Notes: generated by a model from the letters alone, not told the origin. Shown: positions 33,568 to 43,119, counted from the stretch's first letter. The stretch: DNA of 64,000 bases from Actinotalea sp. Marseille-Q4924 (GCF_916618755.1 NZ_CAKAKB010000001.1:806001-870000), one strand, 5' to 3'. Numbers and translations are program-made.

Positions 33568-36500
33568 TCAGGGGATGGTGGCTCGGACGTTGTCGGCGGT
33601 GAGGGCGAATGCCTGCTTCGCCGTCTCGTTGCCGATCTGGAGCGCCCCCACGCTTCCCATCGCGCTGGCGCTCACGGAGTGGATGGTCACGCCGTCGAGC
33701 TGGACCTGGATCGTCGCGCTGCCCGTGCCGGCGCCCGTGACGGCCACGGTCAGGTGCGACCACCGGTTGAGCGGGAGCGTGCCGCTGGTCAGGACGTTCG
33801 CCGACCCGTCCGAGACGTAGACCCTGTTCGACGCCAGGTTCTGACGGAACACGCTGAGCACGCGTCTGCCGGACGGGTCGAAGAGGCGGAGCAGCGGCAC
33901 GTTGGCGCCGCTCAGGCCTTCCTTCGTCACGGTGACGTCCAGGTCGACGGTCAGGTCGGCGGTCGACTCGAACGTCTTCCGGATGTAGGCCAGCGACCCG
34001 GTGTTGACCGTCGCACTCAGGGAGGCGCCGGCCGTGCCGTTGAGGCCGCCCGTCGCCAGGACCGCAGCGGTCCCGTCGCCACCGAGCCGCACGGTGGACC
34101 ACTTCCCGAAAGCCCCCGACTCGAAGTCGTCGTCGATCGGTCCGGACGGTGGGGGCGGAGGTGTCGCAGTGACGAAGCTCCATGTCACCGCGGCAGCCAG
34201 CGGGTTGCCGACCAGGTCGGTGGCAGCGGTGCTGACGGCCGCCGTGTAGGCGGTGCCGCCTGCGAGCGTCCCGGAGGGCGTCAGCGTGACGGTCCTGGAG
34301 GCTGCGTCGTAGGTGATGGCGCCGGGCACCGCACCGCTCGGCCCGGTCAGGGTGACCGCCCCGGCCAGGGACGCCTCGTCCATGGCCTCGCTGAACGTCG
34401 CGGTGACGACCGTGCCCGTGACCGGGACGCCGGTGGCGTCCGGCTGCGGGCTCTGGGCGGTGACGGCGGGGGCGGTGAGGTCCACGTCCCAGGAGCGGCT
34501 CGCCGGTGACGCGTCGGTGTTCCCGGCGGCGTCGGTGGCGGTGGCGGTGAGCGTGTGCTCGCCCTCGGCCAGCGAGGCGTAGGTGACCGGCGAGGTGCAC
34601 GGCGCCGCCGCGGCCCCGTCCAGGCTGCACGTGAAGGTGGACCCGTCCTCCGAGGCGGCGAGCTCGAACGTGGCCTCGGTGGTGCGCACCGTCCCGGACG
34701 GACCGCCGGTGATCGAGGTGTCCGGCGGCGTGGTGTCGACCACCGTGGCGGTGGTGAAGGTCCAGCTCACCGCAGCGGCCAGCGGGTTGCCGGCCAGGTC
34801 CGTGGCGGACGTGCTGACGGCCGCGGTGTACGTCGTGCTGCCGACGAGGTCGGCACCGGGCGTCAGCGTCGCGGTCCTGGAGCCGGCGTCGTAGGTGAGG
34901 GTTCCGGGCACCGCACCGCTCGGCCCGGTCAGGGTGACGGCCTGGGCCAGCGACGCCTCGTTCATCGGTTCGCTGAACGTGGCCGTCACCGGCTCGTCCA
35001 CCGCCACGGCCGCCGCGCCGTCCTGCGGGCTGCGCGCCGTCACCGCCGGTGCGGTCGAGTCGGCGGGGTAGCTCACCACCAGCTGCGGCCGGTTCGTCGC
35101 GGCCTCACGCGCGCTGGCGACCGTCCCGTCCCCGCTGTCGGCGACGAGCGCGAAGCTGTGCAGTCCGGGTGTCGTGACCGCGCGGGTGACGTCGTACTCC
35201 ACCCAGGTGTTCGTCTTGAGCGTGCCCTTGTTGTCCAGCGCGGTCGTGGAACGGGCCGGCTTGGTGCTCCACGTGATCCCCGACTCCGTCCACGACTGGT
35301 CCGGCACGGAGTGGATCGCGGGCCCGTTCGTGGAGCCGTTCGTCACGAACAGACGGAGCTTCGCACTCGTCACGGTGGGGGCGTTCGCCGGCACGTCGAA
35401 CTGCAGGTAGCTCTCCTCCTGCGGGGAGGCGTCGGCGAGCAGCTGCGTCGCGGTGCCGAAGTTCCTGCTCGGGGACCTCGACTGGACGTTGGCGTCCGCC
35501 GCGGGGGAGACGGTGACCGGAAGGGTGAGGTCCACGGTCCAGGACCCGGTGGCCGGTGTGGGGTCGGTCCCGGCGGCGCTGATGGCACGCACCTGGAACT
35601 GGTGAGCTCCCGCGCCGACGCCCGAGTACGTCTTCGGCGAGGTGCACGGGGCGAAGGGGAGGCCGTCCAGCGCGCACTCGAAGGTGGCACCGCCGTAGGT
35701 GGCCGTGAAGGTGAACTCGGCCGTCGTGCTCCCGACGGTCCCGGCCGGCCCGGACAGCAGGGTGGTGTCGGGCACTGTGCTCGCCCCGGCGAGGTCCAGC
35801 TTGTTGTGCAGGTACATGTGGGAGCCGTCGTCCCCGGCGAGGACCACCAGGCCGGTCGCGCTGCTCAGCGTCTGCTTGGTCGACGTCGGGTTGTTGATCG
35901 CCGTGTCCAGGGAGGAGCTGATGAACGGGGCGCCGAGGCCGTTCGCGAAGGGGTTGCCGTTGGCCAGCGCCTGGAAGCTGACCTTCTTGTGGTAGACGAC
36001 GCCACCGCTGCAGCACGGCGCGGCGGCGAGGACGTGCGCGTCGTCGTTCTCGTCGTCGAGCAGGACGATCGCCCGCGTGTGGTTCTCCCCGGCGCGGCCG
36101 TAGACGTTGTCGCGGTCCCACGTGCCGTCGGGCTGCCGCACGAGCAGCACGACGAGCGGGTCCGTGCTGTTGTTGAGCGACGTCTTGACCGCGGCGAAGA
36201 TGCGACCCTCCGCGTCGCTCTGGAGCGACTTGATGTTCATGTGGTCGTCCGCGTTCTCGTCCGAGGGCACGCCGCCGTACGCGAGCTCCCTGGTCCACGA
36301 CGCGGCCGAGTCGTCGGTGCCGTCCCGGTGGATGGCGAACCAGTAGCTGTTGCCGGACGGGCTGCTCGCGTTCTGGTTGCCCCAGAGGACGCCGATCTTG
36401 CCGCCGAAGGAGACCAGGGTGGAGCTGTCGCCGTCGGGCTCCGCCTTGACGTCGTTCGCGCCGGGCACCGGCAGCACGTACGGCGTGACCCACGAGGTGT

Positions 36501-37101
36501 CAGCAGTCGTGCTGTGCGTGACGTACACCGATGAGCCCCTGACCCACGTGGCCCACAGGCGGCCCGTCGAGTCCTGGTCGATGACGATCGAGTCCATGCC
36601 GCCCGTCACGAGCGTGACCGGGTATCCGGGGTCCCGGGAGAACTGGCCGTTGGTGAGGGTGTACCGGGTGATCTGGGGGCTGTCGCCGCTGGAGCTCGAG
36701 CTCTGGCCCGCCGCGGCCACGTAGAGGTGGGTCCCCGTCCACAGCGTGTCGATCTTTACGTGCGGCCGCGCGTCCACGAGCACCCCGGTGTCGCTCCAGG
36801 TCTGCGTCGCCCAGTCGAGGCGGTAGATGTGGAAGTCCGTCGCGCTGCTGTTGTACAGCGCACCCCACCACGACCCGCCCGCGAACCACAGCTTGCTCTG
36901 GGCCTTCTCCGCCGTCGGGGCGGACGTGCCGGAGCCGTACGAGAAGTCCCGGTAGCCGACGTCGGCGGCGGCGCTCGCGGGGGTGGTGGCGACGACGGGC
37001 AGCGTCGCGCTGCCGGCGAGCGACAGCAGGATGACGAGCAGGCGGGCGACGACGCGGCGGCCGCGGCTCGACCCGGCGGTGGGGGATGCGTCCAGTGGCA
37101 T
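33568..37101 (-). CDS. Large secreted multidomain protein (propeller-like, CBM96-like, Ig-like, LamG-like)
   Basis: 1177 residues. A signal peptide of about 45 residues ends near ATTPASAAA. Residues about 50-420 resemble a sialidase/BNR-type beta-propeller (repeated W-x-S/T loops, CCSGG). Two Ig-like repeats with a conserved Cys pair follow the pattern PDTxxxxGPxGTVxxTxAxF (about 435-510 and 765-840). A CBM96-like domain carrying VSPAADANVQSRSP and a YLQFDVP strand lies near 520-690. Two SbsA-type Ig domains contain VTATFSEPMNEASLA and TATFSEAMDEASLA. A C-terminal LamG-like domain starts near DDDFESGAFGKW. No sortase signal or membrane anchor is seen. It is probably an extracellular polysaccharide-binding or polysaccharide-processing protein. 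ATG 37101 is chosen because the signal peptide starts there. Confidence 0.85.
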   Translation of the reverse strand: MPLDASPTAGSSRGRRVVARLLVILLSLAGSATLPVVATTPASAAADVGYRDFSYGSGTSAPTAEKAQSKLWFAGGSWWGALYNSSATDFHIYRLDWATQTWSDTGVLVDARPHVKIDTLWTGTHLYVAAAGQSSSSSGDSPQITRYTLTNGQFSRDPGYPVTLVTGGMDSIVIDQDSTGRLWATWVRGSSVYVTHSTTADTSWVTPYVLPVPGANDVKAEPDGDSSTLVSFGGKIGVLWGNQNASSPSGNSYWFAIHRDGTDDSAASWTRELAYGGVPSDENADDHMNIKSLQSDAEGRIFAAVKTSLNNSTDPLVVLLVRQPDGTWDRDNVYGRAGENHTRAIVLLDDENDDAHVLAAAPCCSGGVVYHKKVSFQALANGNPFANGLGAPFISSSLDTAINNPTSTKQTLSSATGLVVLAGDDGSHMYLHNKLDLAGASTVPDTTLLSGPAGTVGSTTAEFTFTATYGGATFECALDGLPFAPCTSPKTYSGVGAGAHQFQVRAISAAGTDPTPATGSWTVDLTLPVTVSPAADANVQSRSPSRNFGTATQLLADASPQEESYLQFDVPANAPTVTSAKLRLFVTNGSTNGPAIHSVPDQSWTESGITWSTKPARSTTALDNKGTLKTNTWVEYDVTRAVTTPGLHSFALVADSGDGTVASAREAATNRPQLVVSYPADSTAPAVTARSPQDGAAAVAVDEPVTATFSEPMNEASLAQAVTLTGPSGAVPGTLTYDAGSRTATLTPGADLVGSTTYTAAVSTSATDLAGNPLAAAVSWTFTTATVVDTTPPDTSITGGPSGTVRTTEATFELAASEDGSTFTCSLDGAAAAPCTSPVTYASLAEGEHTLTATATDAAGNTDASPASRSWDVDLTAPAVTAQSPQPDATGVPVTGTVVTATFSEAMDEASLAGAVTLTGPSGAVPGAITYDAASRTVTLTPSGTLAGGTAYTAAVSTAATDLVGNPLAAAVTWSFVTATPPPPPSGPIDDDFESGAFGKWSTVRLGGDGTAAVLATGGLNGTAGASLSATVNTGSLAYIRKTFESTADLTVDLDVTVTKEGLSGANVPLLRLFDPSGRRVLSVFRQNLASNRVYVSDGSANVLTSGTLPLNRWSHLTVAVTGAGTGSATIQVQLDGVTIHSVSASAMGSVGALQIGNETAKQAFALTADNVRATIP

Positions 37102-37454
37102 GGTGGTCCTCGGGTCCGGGAGAACGAGCGGGCCAGCCCTTCGGCGCGTGGTCGACGCCGAAACGCCTGAGCCCGCGGGTCCTCGAGGTCCGAGCCTATA
37201 TTTCGGACAGAACGGGCGGAAGCGTCCATTTGGGGCATTTCTCGCCGTGCGCCCCGCGATGCGCCCACGGCCTGCAGACACCGGCCTGGCGTCGTTCGGC
37301 CGGACGGGTGGCCCCCGTGGGCGCGGGACGGTCCCCGCCGCACGCGGGGTCACCGGGCGTTCGCGATGGCCTTACACATGGGACGGCTGCGGGACACAAT
37401 GAACGGGCTCGGCCACCGTCGGCCGGACGAGGCCGGACGCGACACGGAGGAGCC
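37102..37454. other. Divergent intergenic region
   Basis: Upstream of the secreted-protein gene (minus strand) there is a TATAGG -10-like box at 37200-37195, within one of the few AT-rich patches of the window. The plus-strand promoter is listed separately. No gene is seen. Confidence 0.45.
37372..37400 (+). promoter_or_regulatory. Promoter of the glycosyltransferase-flippase operon
   Basis: TTACAC (37372-37377) and CACAAT (37395-37400) are separated by exactly 17 bp, about 55 bp upstream of the ATG at 37455. The fit to a vegetative promoter is good for such a GC-rich genome. Confidence 0.5.
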
Positions 37455-38303
37455 ATGACCGCCCCCTTGCCGAGTGCCGCCGGTGGGCCGTCCGCTGGAC
37501 GCCTCTGCGACGACCTCACCGTCGTCGTCCCCGTGCGGAACGCGAAGGACCTGGTGGACGAGTGCCTCCGGTCCGTCCTCGCCTGCCGCCCGGCCGCCGT
37601 CGTCGTCGTCGACGGACTGTCCACCGACGGGACGCTCGAGAGGTTGCAGGACTACCCCGTGACGGTCCTCTCCGACGAGGGTCGCGGCCTGCCGGCGGCT
37701 CGGCTCCTCGGCGCGCAGGCCGCTACGACGCGTCTGGTGGCGCTCGTGGATGCCGACGTCGTGCTCCCGGACGCCGACACGCTCGAGGACCTCGCGACGG
37801 AGTTCGTCGAAGGGGGCTACACCGCGCTGCAGGCCGGCCAGGAGAGCGTCTCCGGCCCCGGCTACTGGGGCCAGGCGTTGGTGCACCACCACCGCACGGG
37901 GCGGAGCCGCTACTGGTTCGGGCTCGTGTGCACGATCTTCGAGCGGGAGGTCCTGCTCCACCACGGCTTCGACCCCGACTTCGCCTCCGGCGAGGACATC
38001 GAGCTGCGGTGGCGCCTGGAGGCGGCCGGGGCCCGGATCGGCGTGTCGAGGCGGACCTCCGTGCAGCACCGGTACGCCGGCGACGACTTCGCGTTCGCCC
38101 GGGACCAGTTCCTCATGGACGGACGCGGACTCGGCCGGATGGTGCGGCAGCAGGGCTGGCGGGGGGCCGGTCTCGTGGCCCTCCCCGCCGCGGCGGCGGT
38201 CCGAGGGATCGCCCTGGCGCTCGCCGGTCGCCAGATGAGGTTCGTCCCCTACTACGTGTGCTTCGCCGTCTACAACTACTGGGGCATGGTGCGACTGCGT
38301 TGA
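37455..38303 (+). CDS. Family-2 glycosyltransferase
   Basis: 282 residues. GT-A motifs TVVVPVRNAKDLVDECL, VVVVDGLSTDGTLERL, the metal-binding LVDADVVLPDAD and FASGEDIELRWRLEAAG are present. The C-terminal 70 residues are amphipathic and hydrophobic. The ATG has GGAGGAG upstream. It heads an operon in which each gene overlaps the next by 4 bp through 42355. It probably adds a sugar to the lipid-linked repeat unit. Confidence 0.92.
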   Translation: MTAPLPSAAGGPSAGRLCDDLTVVVPVRNAKDLVDECLRSVLACRPAAVVVVDGLSTDGTLERLQDYPVTVLSDEGRGLPAARLLGAQAATTRLVALVDADVVLPDADTLEDLATEFVEGGYTALQAGQESVSGPGYWGQALVHHHRTGRSRYWFGLVCTIFEREVLLHHGFDPDFASGEDIELRWRLEAAGARIGVSRRTSVQHRYAGDDFAFARDQFLMDGRGLGRMVRQQGWRGAGLVALPAAAAVRGIALALAGRQMRFVPYYVCFAVYNYWGMVRLR

Positions 38304-39622
38304 CGACGACGCGGGCTTCGGCACGGGGCCGACGGCGCCGAGGGGGAGGGTTCCTCGCCACCAGCCTCGGTCTCGTCACGGGCCGGTTCGCCTCCATGGC
38401 CACGGGGTTCCTGTTCTGGCTGCTCGCGGCACGAGCCGCCGAGGCGCCCGCGGTCGGGCTGGCCGCGGGCGCCGTGTCGTTGATGATGCTCGGCACCCAG
38501 TTCGCCGTCGCCGGAACCGGATCGTCGTTCGTCCTCCGGCACGCCTCCCACACCGCCCAGCGTGCCCGTCTCCTGGACGCGGCGATCACCGTCGTGCTGC
38601 TGGCGAGCGCCGCCGTCTCCGCCGTCACCCTCGGGCTGGTGGCGGCCGTGTCGGACCAGCTGCGCCCGATCGCGACGGAGCCGCTCTTCGCCGTCCTGTT
38701 CGTGGTGATGACCACCCTGGGAACGCTCGGCATCCTGCTCGACCACGTCTCCGTGGCCCTCGACCGCGGCGGAGAGGTGCTCGTCCGCAACACGATCGGT
38801 GGCCTGGTCACGGCTGTGCCCCTCGCGGTGGCCCTGGTGGTGGGATGGCGGCCGGGACCGGAGGCGCTGTTCGGCTGCTGGGTGCTCGGTGCCGCACTGG
38901 CGTGCGGCATCGGCGCGCTGCAGCTCCACCGACGACTCGACCGCTACACCTACCACCCGGGCCTGCCGCGTCCGCTCACCGGGGAGCTGCTGCGCACCGG
39001 CCTGGCGAACCAGTCCCTCACTCTCGTCGAGCGCACGCCGAACCTCCTGCTGCCGGCGGTGGTCACCGAGGTCCTCTCCCCGGCGCTCAACGCCTCCTGG
39101 TACGTGGCATGGATGATGGCCTGGGCGGTGCTGATCATCCCGGTCTCGTTCGGGCTGACCCTGATGGCCCAGGTCGCCAGGGAGCCGGCGGCCATGCGCG
39201 CCGGTCTGCGTCGGGGCGTGCGGACCGGCCTGGTCCTCGGCGTCGGCGCTGCGGTCGCGGTCGCCCTGGTCGGTCCGCTCGTGCTCCGGCTCATGGGCGA
39301 GGTGTACGCCGACGCCGGCACGGCCCCGCTGCGATGGCTGCTCCTCGGGGTCGTCCCGGTCCTGGTGATCCAGGCGTACTACGCCATCTGCCGCGCGGTC
39401 TCGCGGGTCAGGGAGGCCGTGGCGGCGGGGTCGCTCACCGCGGTGGCGACGCTCGTCGGGGCTGCCCTGGCCGGGGCCGAGCACGGTCTGGTGGGCATCG
39501 CCGTCGCCTGGCTCGCCGTGCAGGTGGTCGCGTCGGTGTGGGCCGGGTTCCGGCTCCGGGCGCTGATGCCGGCGAGCCGCCCCGTGGCGGAGCCCGACGT
39601 CGCCGCGGGGCGGGGCGCATGA
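38300..39622 (+). CDS. Polysaccharide flippase-like membrane protein (Wzx/MATE type)
   Basis: 440 residues with about 12 hydrophobic segments after a very basic N-terminus, the usual topology of lipid-linked oligosaccharide flippases. Charged positions between helices (for example TGLANQSLTLVERTPNLLLP) match the family style. It starts at TTG 38300 overlapping the previous stop by 4 bp. No ATG or GTG in frame would keep the first membrane segment, so TTG is the best start. It likely exports the repeat unit made by the neighbouring transferase. Confidence 0.82.
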   Translation: MTTTRASARGRRRRGGGFLATSLGLVTGRFASMATGFLFWLLAARAAEAPAVGLAAGAVSLMMLGTQFAVAGTGSSFVLRHASHTAQRARLLDAAITVVLLASAAVSAVTLGLVAAVSDQLRPIATEPLFAVLFVVMTTLGTLGILLDHVSVALDRGGEVLVRNTIGGLVTAVPLAVALVVGWRPGPEALFGCWVLGAALACGIGALQLHRRLDRYTYHPGLPRPLTGELLRTGLANQSLTLVERTPNLLLPAVVTEVLSPALNASWYVAWMMAWAVLIIPVSFGLTLMAQVAREPAAMRAGLRRGVRTGLVLGVGAAVAVALVGPLVLRLMGEVYADAGTAPLRWLLLGVVPVLVIQAYYAICRAVSRVREAVAAGSLTAVATLVGAALAGAEHGLVGIAVAWLAVQVVASVWAGFRLRALMPASRPVAEPDVAAGRGA

Positions 39623-41784
39623 GGCCCGCCGACGCCGCACGTGTCGCCGCTCCCGTGCGGCGTCCGGACGCTCCGGGGACGCCTCCCCGTCGACCAGGGC
39701 ACGTCCTCCGCCGTCGCCCACCCCGGACGTGGCAGCGGTGGCGTCCCGCCGCGACGTTGTGGCCGGCGCTCCCGCTGGTCGTCGGGTCGGCGGTGTGGCT
39801 CGCATCGATCGGCAGCGTCTCGCTCGCCGACGTCGGGGACGTCGGGCTCCTGCCGGTCCTGCCCGCCGGGTACTGGGTCGCCCTGGCGCTGCTGCTGGTC
39901 GGGACGAGCGCTGCGGTCTGGCGCCCGACGCTGCACGAGGGGTGGGTCGCGGCCCACGTCGTCGCGCTGGTCGTCGTGCTCTACGGCGCCGCCGCAGCCG
40001 TCTCGCCGTACCCCCGGGGGACCGTCCCGTGGCGACACGTCGGGATCGCCGCGTACATCGGGGCGACCGGCGAGGTCGACCCGCAGGTGGACGCGTACTT
40101 CAACTGGCCCGGCTACTTCGCCCTGCTGGCGTCGTACACCGGCATGGCCGGCCTGGACGACGCCGCAGCGTTGATGAAGTGGGCGCCGGTCGTCAACAAC
40201 CTGCTCTTCCTCGCACCGCTCCTCGTCATCGCCCGCGTGCTGACCCAGGACCGGCGCGCCGCGTGGTGCGCGTGCGTCCTGTTCGTCCTGGGCAACTGGG
40301 TGGACCAGGACTACCTGGCACCTCAGGCGACGGGCTTCTTCCTCTACCTCTGCGTCCTCGCGCTGCTGCTCACCGTGCTCCGCACGCCGGAGCGCGTCCC
40401 GCCGCTGCTGATGCGCCTCGTCCCGCGACGGTGGCGACGCCTCCAGCCCGATCCCACGGGCGGCGGGGCGGGACAGCCGGTCGCCGGGACGGAGCACGGG
40501 GCGCGCGGGCGCGCCGTGGTCGCCGTCGTCATCATCACGACAGCCGTGACCGCCAGCCACCAGCTCACCCCCTTCGCCCTGCTGTTCGCACTGGTCGCGC
40601 TCGCGGTCACGGGGGCGACCGGCGTCCGGGGGCTGCCGTCGGTGGCAGCGCTCATCACGGCCGCGTGGCTCGCCCTGCCGGCCGCGACGTACATGCAGGG
40701 CAACTTCGAGGTCCTGCTCGATCAGGTCGGGGACCTGACGGGCGCGACGCAGGGGAACCTCGTCGAGCGGGTGCAGGGGAGTCCTGGGCACCTCCTCGTG
40801 GTCAACGCCCGCCTGCTCTTCAGTGCCGCGCTGTGGGGTCTGGGTGCGGTGGCAGCGCTCCGGGTCTGGCGTCGGGGTGGCCCGTACGTCACGACCATGG
40901 CCCTCGCCGTGGCGCCCGGTCTGCTCTTCCCGCTCCAGAGCTACGGCGGGGAGATGCTGCTGCGCATCTTCCTGTTCTCCCTGCCCTTCACGTGCATGCT
41001 CATCGCAGCGGCGCTCGTGCCCCGTGCTCGGCGGAGCCCGACCACGACGGCCACGACGGCCAAGGCGGTGAGGGGCGCCAAGCGGGCCCATGGCGCCAAG
41101 GCGGCGAAGACCGCCCGGACGGCACCGGGGACCAAGGGAGCCGCGACCGCCACGGGGACCACGGGAGCCACGACCGCCACGGGGGCCAAGGGAGCCGCGA
41201 CCGCCAAGGGGGCCAAGCGAGCCGCGACGGCCAAGGGGGCCAAGGCCAGGCCCAGGGCACGGCCCACGACGCCCCCGACGGCGCCCCCGGCCCGCTCGCT
41301 GCGGGGCGCAGCCGTGCTGTTCCTCGTCGCCACACTCGTGCTGGCGCCGGCGTCCGTCCTCGTGCGGTACGGCAACCAGCGGATCGACCAGCGCAGCGCC
41401 GCGGAGGTGCTCGCCGTCCGCGCGCTCTACGAGCGTGCCCCCGAGGGATCGGTGCTCGTGGCGGGCAACGAGAACACCCCGTGGCGTGGCGAGGAGTACG
41501 CGGACCACCGGCACCTCACGCTCACGCGACTCATCAGGAACGGCGACGTGGCGGACGTCCGCGGACTGCAGGGGCTCATCCACGGCACGCTGACGCGGTC
41601 CCGTCCCACGGGGCTGCTGATCCTGACCCGCCAGAACCGCGACTACGAGGAGCTCCTCGGTCGGCAGGTCCCGTGGACGCTGGCGGAGCTCGAGACCTCC
41701 CTGCGCGCGGACGAGCGCTTCCGCGTCGTCTTCGAGAACGAGGACGCCGTCATCCTGGCTCCTGTCGCGGGGGCGGAGTCATGA
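39619..41784 (+). CDS. Polytopic membrane protein of the polysaccharide operon (polymerase or GT-C candidate)
   Basis: 721 residues. A basic N-terminus of about 55 residues precedes about 10-12 hydrophobic segments (for example ALPLVVGSAVWLASIG, GWVAAHVVALVVVLYG). Periplasmic-type loops carry acidic and aromatic residues (QVDAYFNWPGYFALL, NWVDQDYLAPQATGF). A Lys/Ala/Gly/Thr-rich cytoplasmic loop of about 85 residues is built from 27-bp tandem repeats. After the last helix there is a soluble domain of about 130 residues starting near VLVRYGNQRIDQRSAAEVL. No clear GT-C DxD is seen. In its operon a Wzy-like polymerase or sugar transferase is expected, and this is the best candidate. The ATG overlaps the flippase stop. 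Confidence 0.72.
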   Translation: MRPADAARVAAPVRRPDAPGTPPRRPGHVLRRRPPRTWQRWRPAATLWPALPLVVGSAVWLASIGSVSLADVGDVGLLPVLPAGYWVALALLLVGTSAAVWRPTLHEGWVAAHVVALVVVLYGAAAAVSPYPRGTVPWRHVGIAAYIGATGEVDPQVDAYFNWPGYFALLASYTGMAGLDDAAALMKWAPVVNNLLFLAPLLVIARVLTQDRRAAWCACVLFVLGNWVDQDYLAPQATGFFLYLCVLALLLTVLRTPERVPPLLMRLVPRRWRRLQPDPTGGGAGQPVAGTEHGARGRAVVAVVIITTAVTASHQLTPFALLFALVALAVTGATGVRGLPSVAALITAAWLALPAATYMQGNFEVLLDQVGDLTGATQGNLVERVQGSPGHLLVVNARLLFSAALWGLGAVAALRVWRRGGPYVTTMALAVAPGLLFPLQSYGGEMLLRIFLFSLPFTCMLIAAALVPRARRSPTTTATTAKAVRGAKRAHGAKAAKTARTAPGTKGAATATGTTGATTATGAKGAATAKGAKRAATAKGAKARPRARPTTPPTAPPARSLRGAAVLFLVATLVLAPASVLVRYGNQRIDQRSAAEVLAVRALYERAPEGSVLVAGNENTPWRGEEYADHRHLTLTRLIRNGDVADVRGLQGLIHGTLTRSRPTGLLILTRQNRDYEELLGRQVPWTLAELETSLRADERFRVVFENEDAVILAPVAGAES
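41131..41238 (+). repeat. 27-bp minisatellite, four units, inside the membrane protein gene
   Basis: Units start at 41131, 41158, 41185 and 41212 and encode TKGAATATG, TTGATTATG, AKGAATAKG and AKRAATAKG. The repeat length is a multiple of three, so unit gain or loss keeps the frame. Flanking codons (GAKRAHGAKAAKTART) are degenerate versions of the same pattern. Confidence 0.85.
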
Positions 41785-42125
41785 CCCGGGCGGAGCGCCG
41801 GACCCTCTGGGTCGTGGGCCTCACCGCCGCCGCCGTCCTCGTCCGGCTGCTCGAGGCCGGTCCGCCCGTGCAGCCGGTCGTCATCGCCGCCTTCCTCCTC
41901 GTCGTGCCCGGTGCATCCCTGGTCGGGGGCGCGCCCGGTTGGTCCTGGCTGCTGTGGGCCACGGCCGTCGTCGCGTGCAGCGTGTCCTTGGTCACCCTCG
42001 TCGCCACGGGCCTGCTGTACGCCGGCTGGTGGTCCCCCGATCGGGTGCTCGCCGTGCTCGTGGTCGGGTCCTTGATCAGTGCCGCGTCGCACCACCTGAG
42101 CCGCCGACGAGCGGTCGAGCCGTGA
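41781..42125 (+). CDS. Small integral membrane protein
   Basis: 114 residues with three hydrophobic segments (WVVGLTAAAVLVRLLEAG, VVIAAFLLVVPGASLVGG, LLWATAVVACSVSLVTLVA) plus a weaker fourth. The ATG overlaps the previous stop by 4 bp and the stop overlaps the next gene, so it belongs to the polysaccharide operon. Function unknown. Confidence 0.75.
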   Translation: MTRAERRTLWVVGLTAAAVLVRLLEAGPPVQPVVIAAFLLVVPGASLVGGAPGWSWLLWATAVVACSVSLVTLVATGLLYAGWWSPDRVLAVLVVGSLISAASHHLSRRRAVEP

Positions 42126-42355
42126 GGGACGACGGCGTGGTCCCCGCGCTCAGCGTCCTCCTGGCGCCCGTCGCGACCGTCCTGCTGGGCGTCGCCGTGG
42201 TGCTCGTGATCGTGCTGGTCGTGGTCAGGGAGGTGCTCCGGCTCCACCGGGACCCCCACGAGCAGGTCACCGTGATCCTGACCCGAGCGGTGCGCGCCCT
42301 CCTCGTCGCCGTCATCGTCCTGGTGGCGCTCCGCCTGTTCCTGATCATGCTCTAG
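42122..42355 (+). CDS. Small two-helix membrane protein
   Basis: 77 residues with two transmembrane segments (LLGVAVVLVIVLVVV and LLVAVIVLVALRLFLIML) joined by a short charged loop (REVLRLHRDPHEQ). GTG 42122 overlaps the previous stop by 4 bp. It is the last gene of the operon. No family recognised. Confidence 0.7.
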   Translation: MRDDGVVPALSVLLAPVATVLLGVAVVLVIVLVVVREVLRLHRDPHEQVTVILTRAVRALLVAVIVLVALRLFLIML

Positions 42356-42500
42356 CGGTGCCGCGGTCATCGGTGCGGGCCTGCTCGACCGCACCTGGAC
42401 GGCCCCGTCGGGGACAGGAGCGACCACCGGTCCCTAGGCTCTGTGCCGGCGGACGCTGCTGCGCCGTCGCTGCACCGGGCGAGGGCATGGAGACCAGGAC

Positions 42501-43094
42501 ATGACCGCTGGGAACGACGGGGCGTCGGGTCGGGACCCGTCCCGTGACCTGCACGGGTGCGAGCGGATCCTGGTCCTCGGCCGGACCGGCTCGGGGAAGA
42601 CGACGCTCGCGCGCCGGCTGTCCGCGTCCCTCGGCGTCCCGCACGTGGAGCTCGACGCGCTGTTCTTCGGTGCCGACTTCAGCACGGTGCCGCTGCCCGT
42701 CCTCCGCGAGCGGACGAGCGCCGTCATCGCGGGGGAGCGCTGGGTCATCGACGGCAACAAGCGGGCCACGCGGGACCTCGTCTGGCCACGCGCAGACACG
42801 GTGGTCTGGCTCGACTACCCGCTGGTCGTGACCGCGTGGAGGCTCGGCAAGCGGGGGCTCCGCCGGGCCTCCGCGCTGACGGAGCAGGCGGCCGCCGGGG
42901 GAGCCACGTCGTCGCTGCCCAAGCAGCTCGTCCGAGGTGCACGGGGCGTGCTGACGGCTCTCCGGTCGCACCGTGGGCAGCGGCGCACGTACCTCCGGAT
43001 GTTCGCCGAGCCGGAGCACCGGCACCTCGCTGTGGTGCGGCTGCGGTCGCCGCGGGCCACGCAGCGGTGGTACGACCGTGTGAGCTCTGCGTGA
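42501..43094 (+). CDS. Adenylate-kinase-like P-loop protein (FlaR/topology-modulation type)
   Basis: 197 residues. The P-loop is VLGRTGSGKTTLARRLS near residue 26, followed by the family-typical GVPHVELDALFFGADF, RWVIDGNKRATRDLVWPRAD and VVWLDYPLVV. These proteins are predicted small-molecule kinases of unknown substrate. TAGGCT at 42435-42440 is a likely -10 for an mRNA with a leader of about 60 nt. It stands apart from the operon before it (145-bp gap). Confidence 0.85.
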   Translation: MTAGNDGASGRDPSRDLHGCERILVLGRTGSGKTTLARRLSASLGVPHVELDALFFGADFSTVPLPVLRERTSAVIAGERWVIDGNKRATRDLVWPRADTVVWLDYPLVVTAWRLGKRGLRRASALTEQAAAGGATSSLPKQLVRGARGVLTALRSHRGQRRTYLRMFAEPEHRHLAVVRLRSPRATQRWYDRVSSA

Positions 43095-43119
43095 GGCGCG
43101 GGCCGCCCGGCCGGCGGCC

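Noticed and set aside
41131-41238. CRISPR-like array
   Set aside because: The units are contiguous 27-bp coding repeats with no unique spacers and lie in frame inside a gene.
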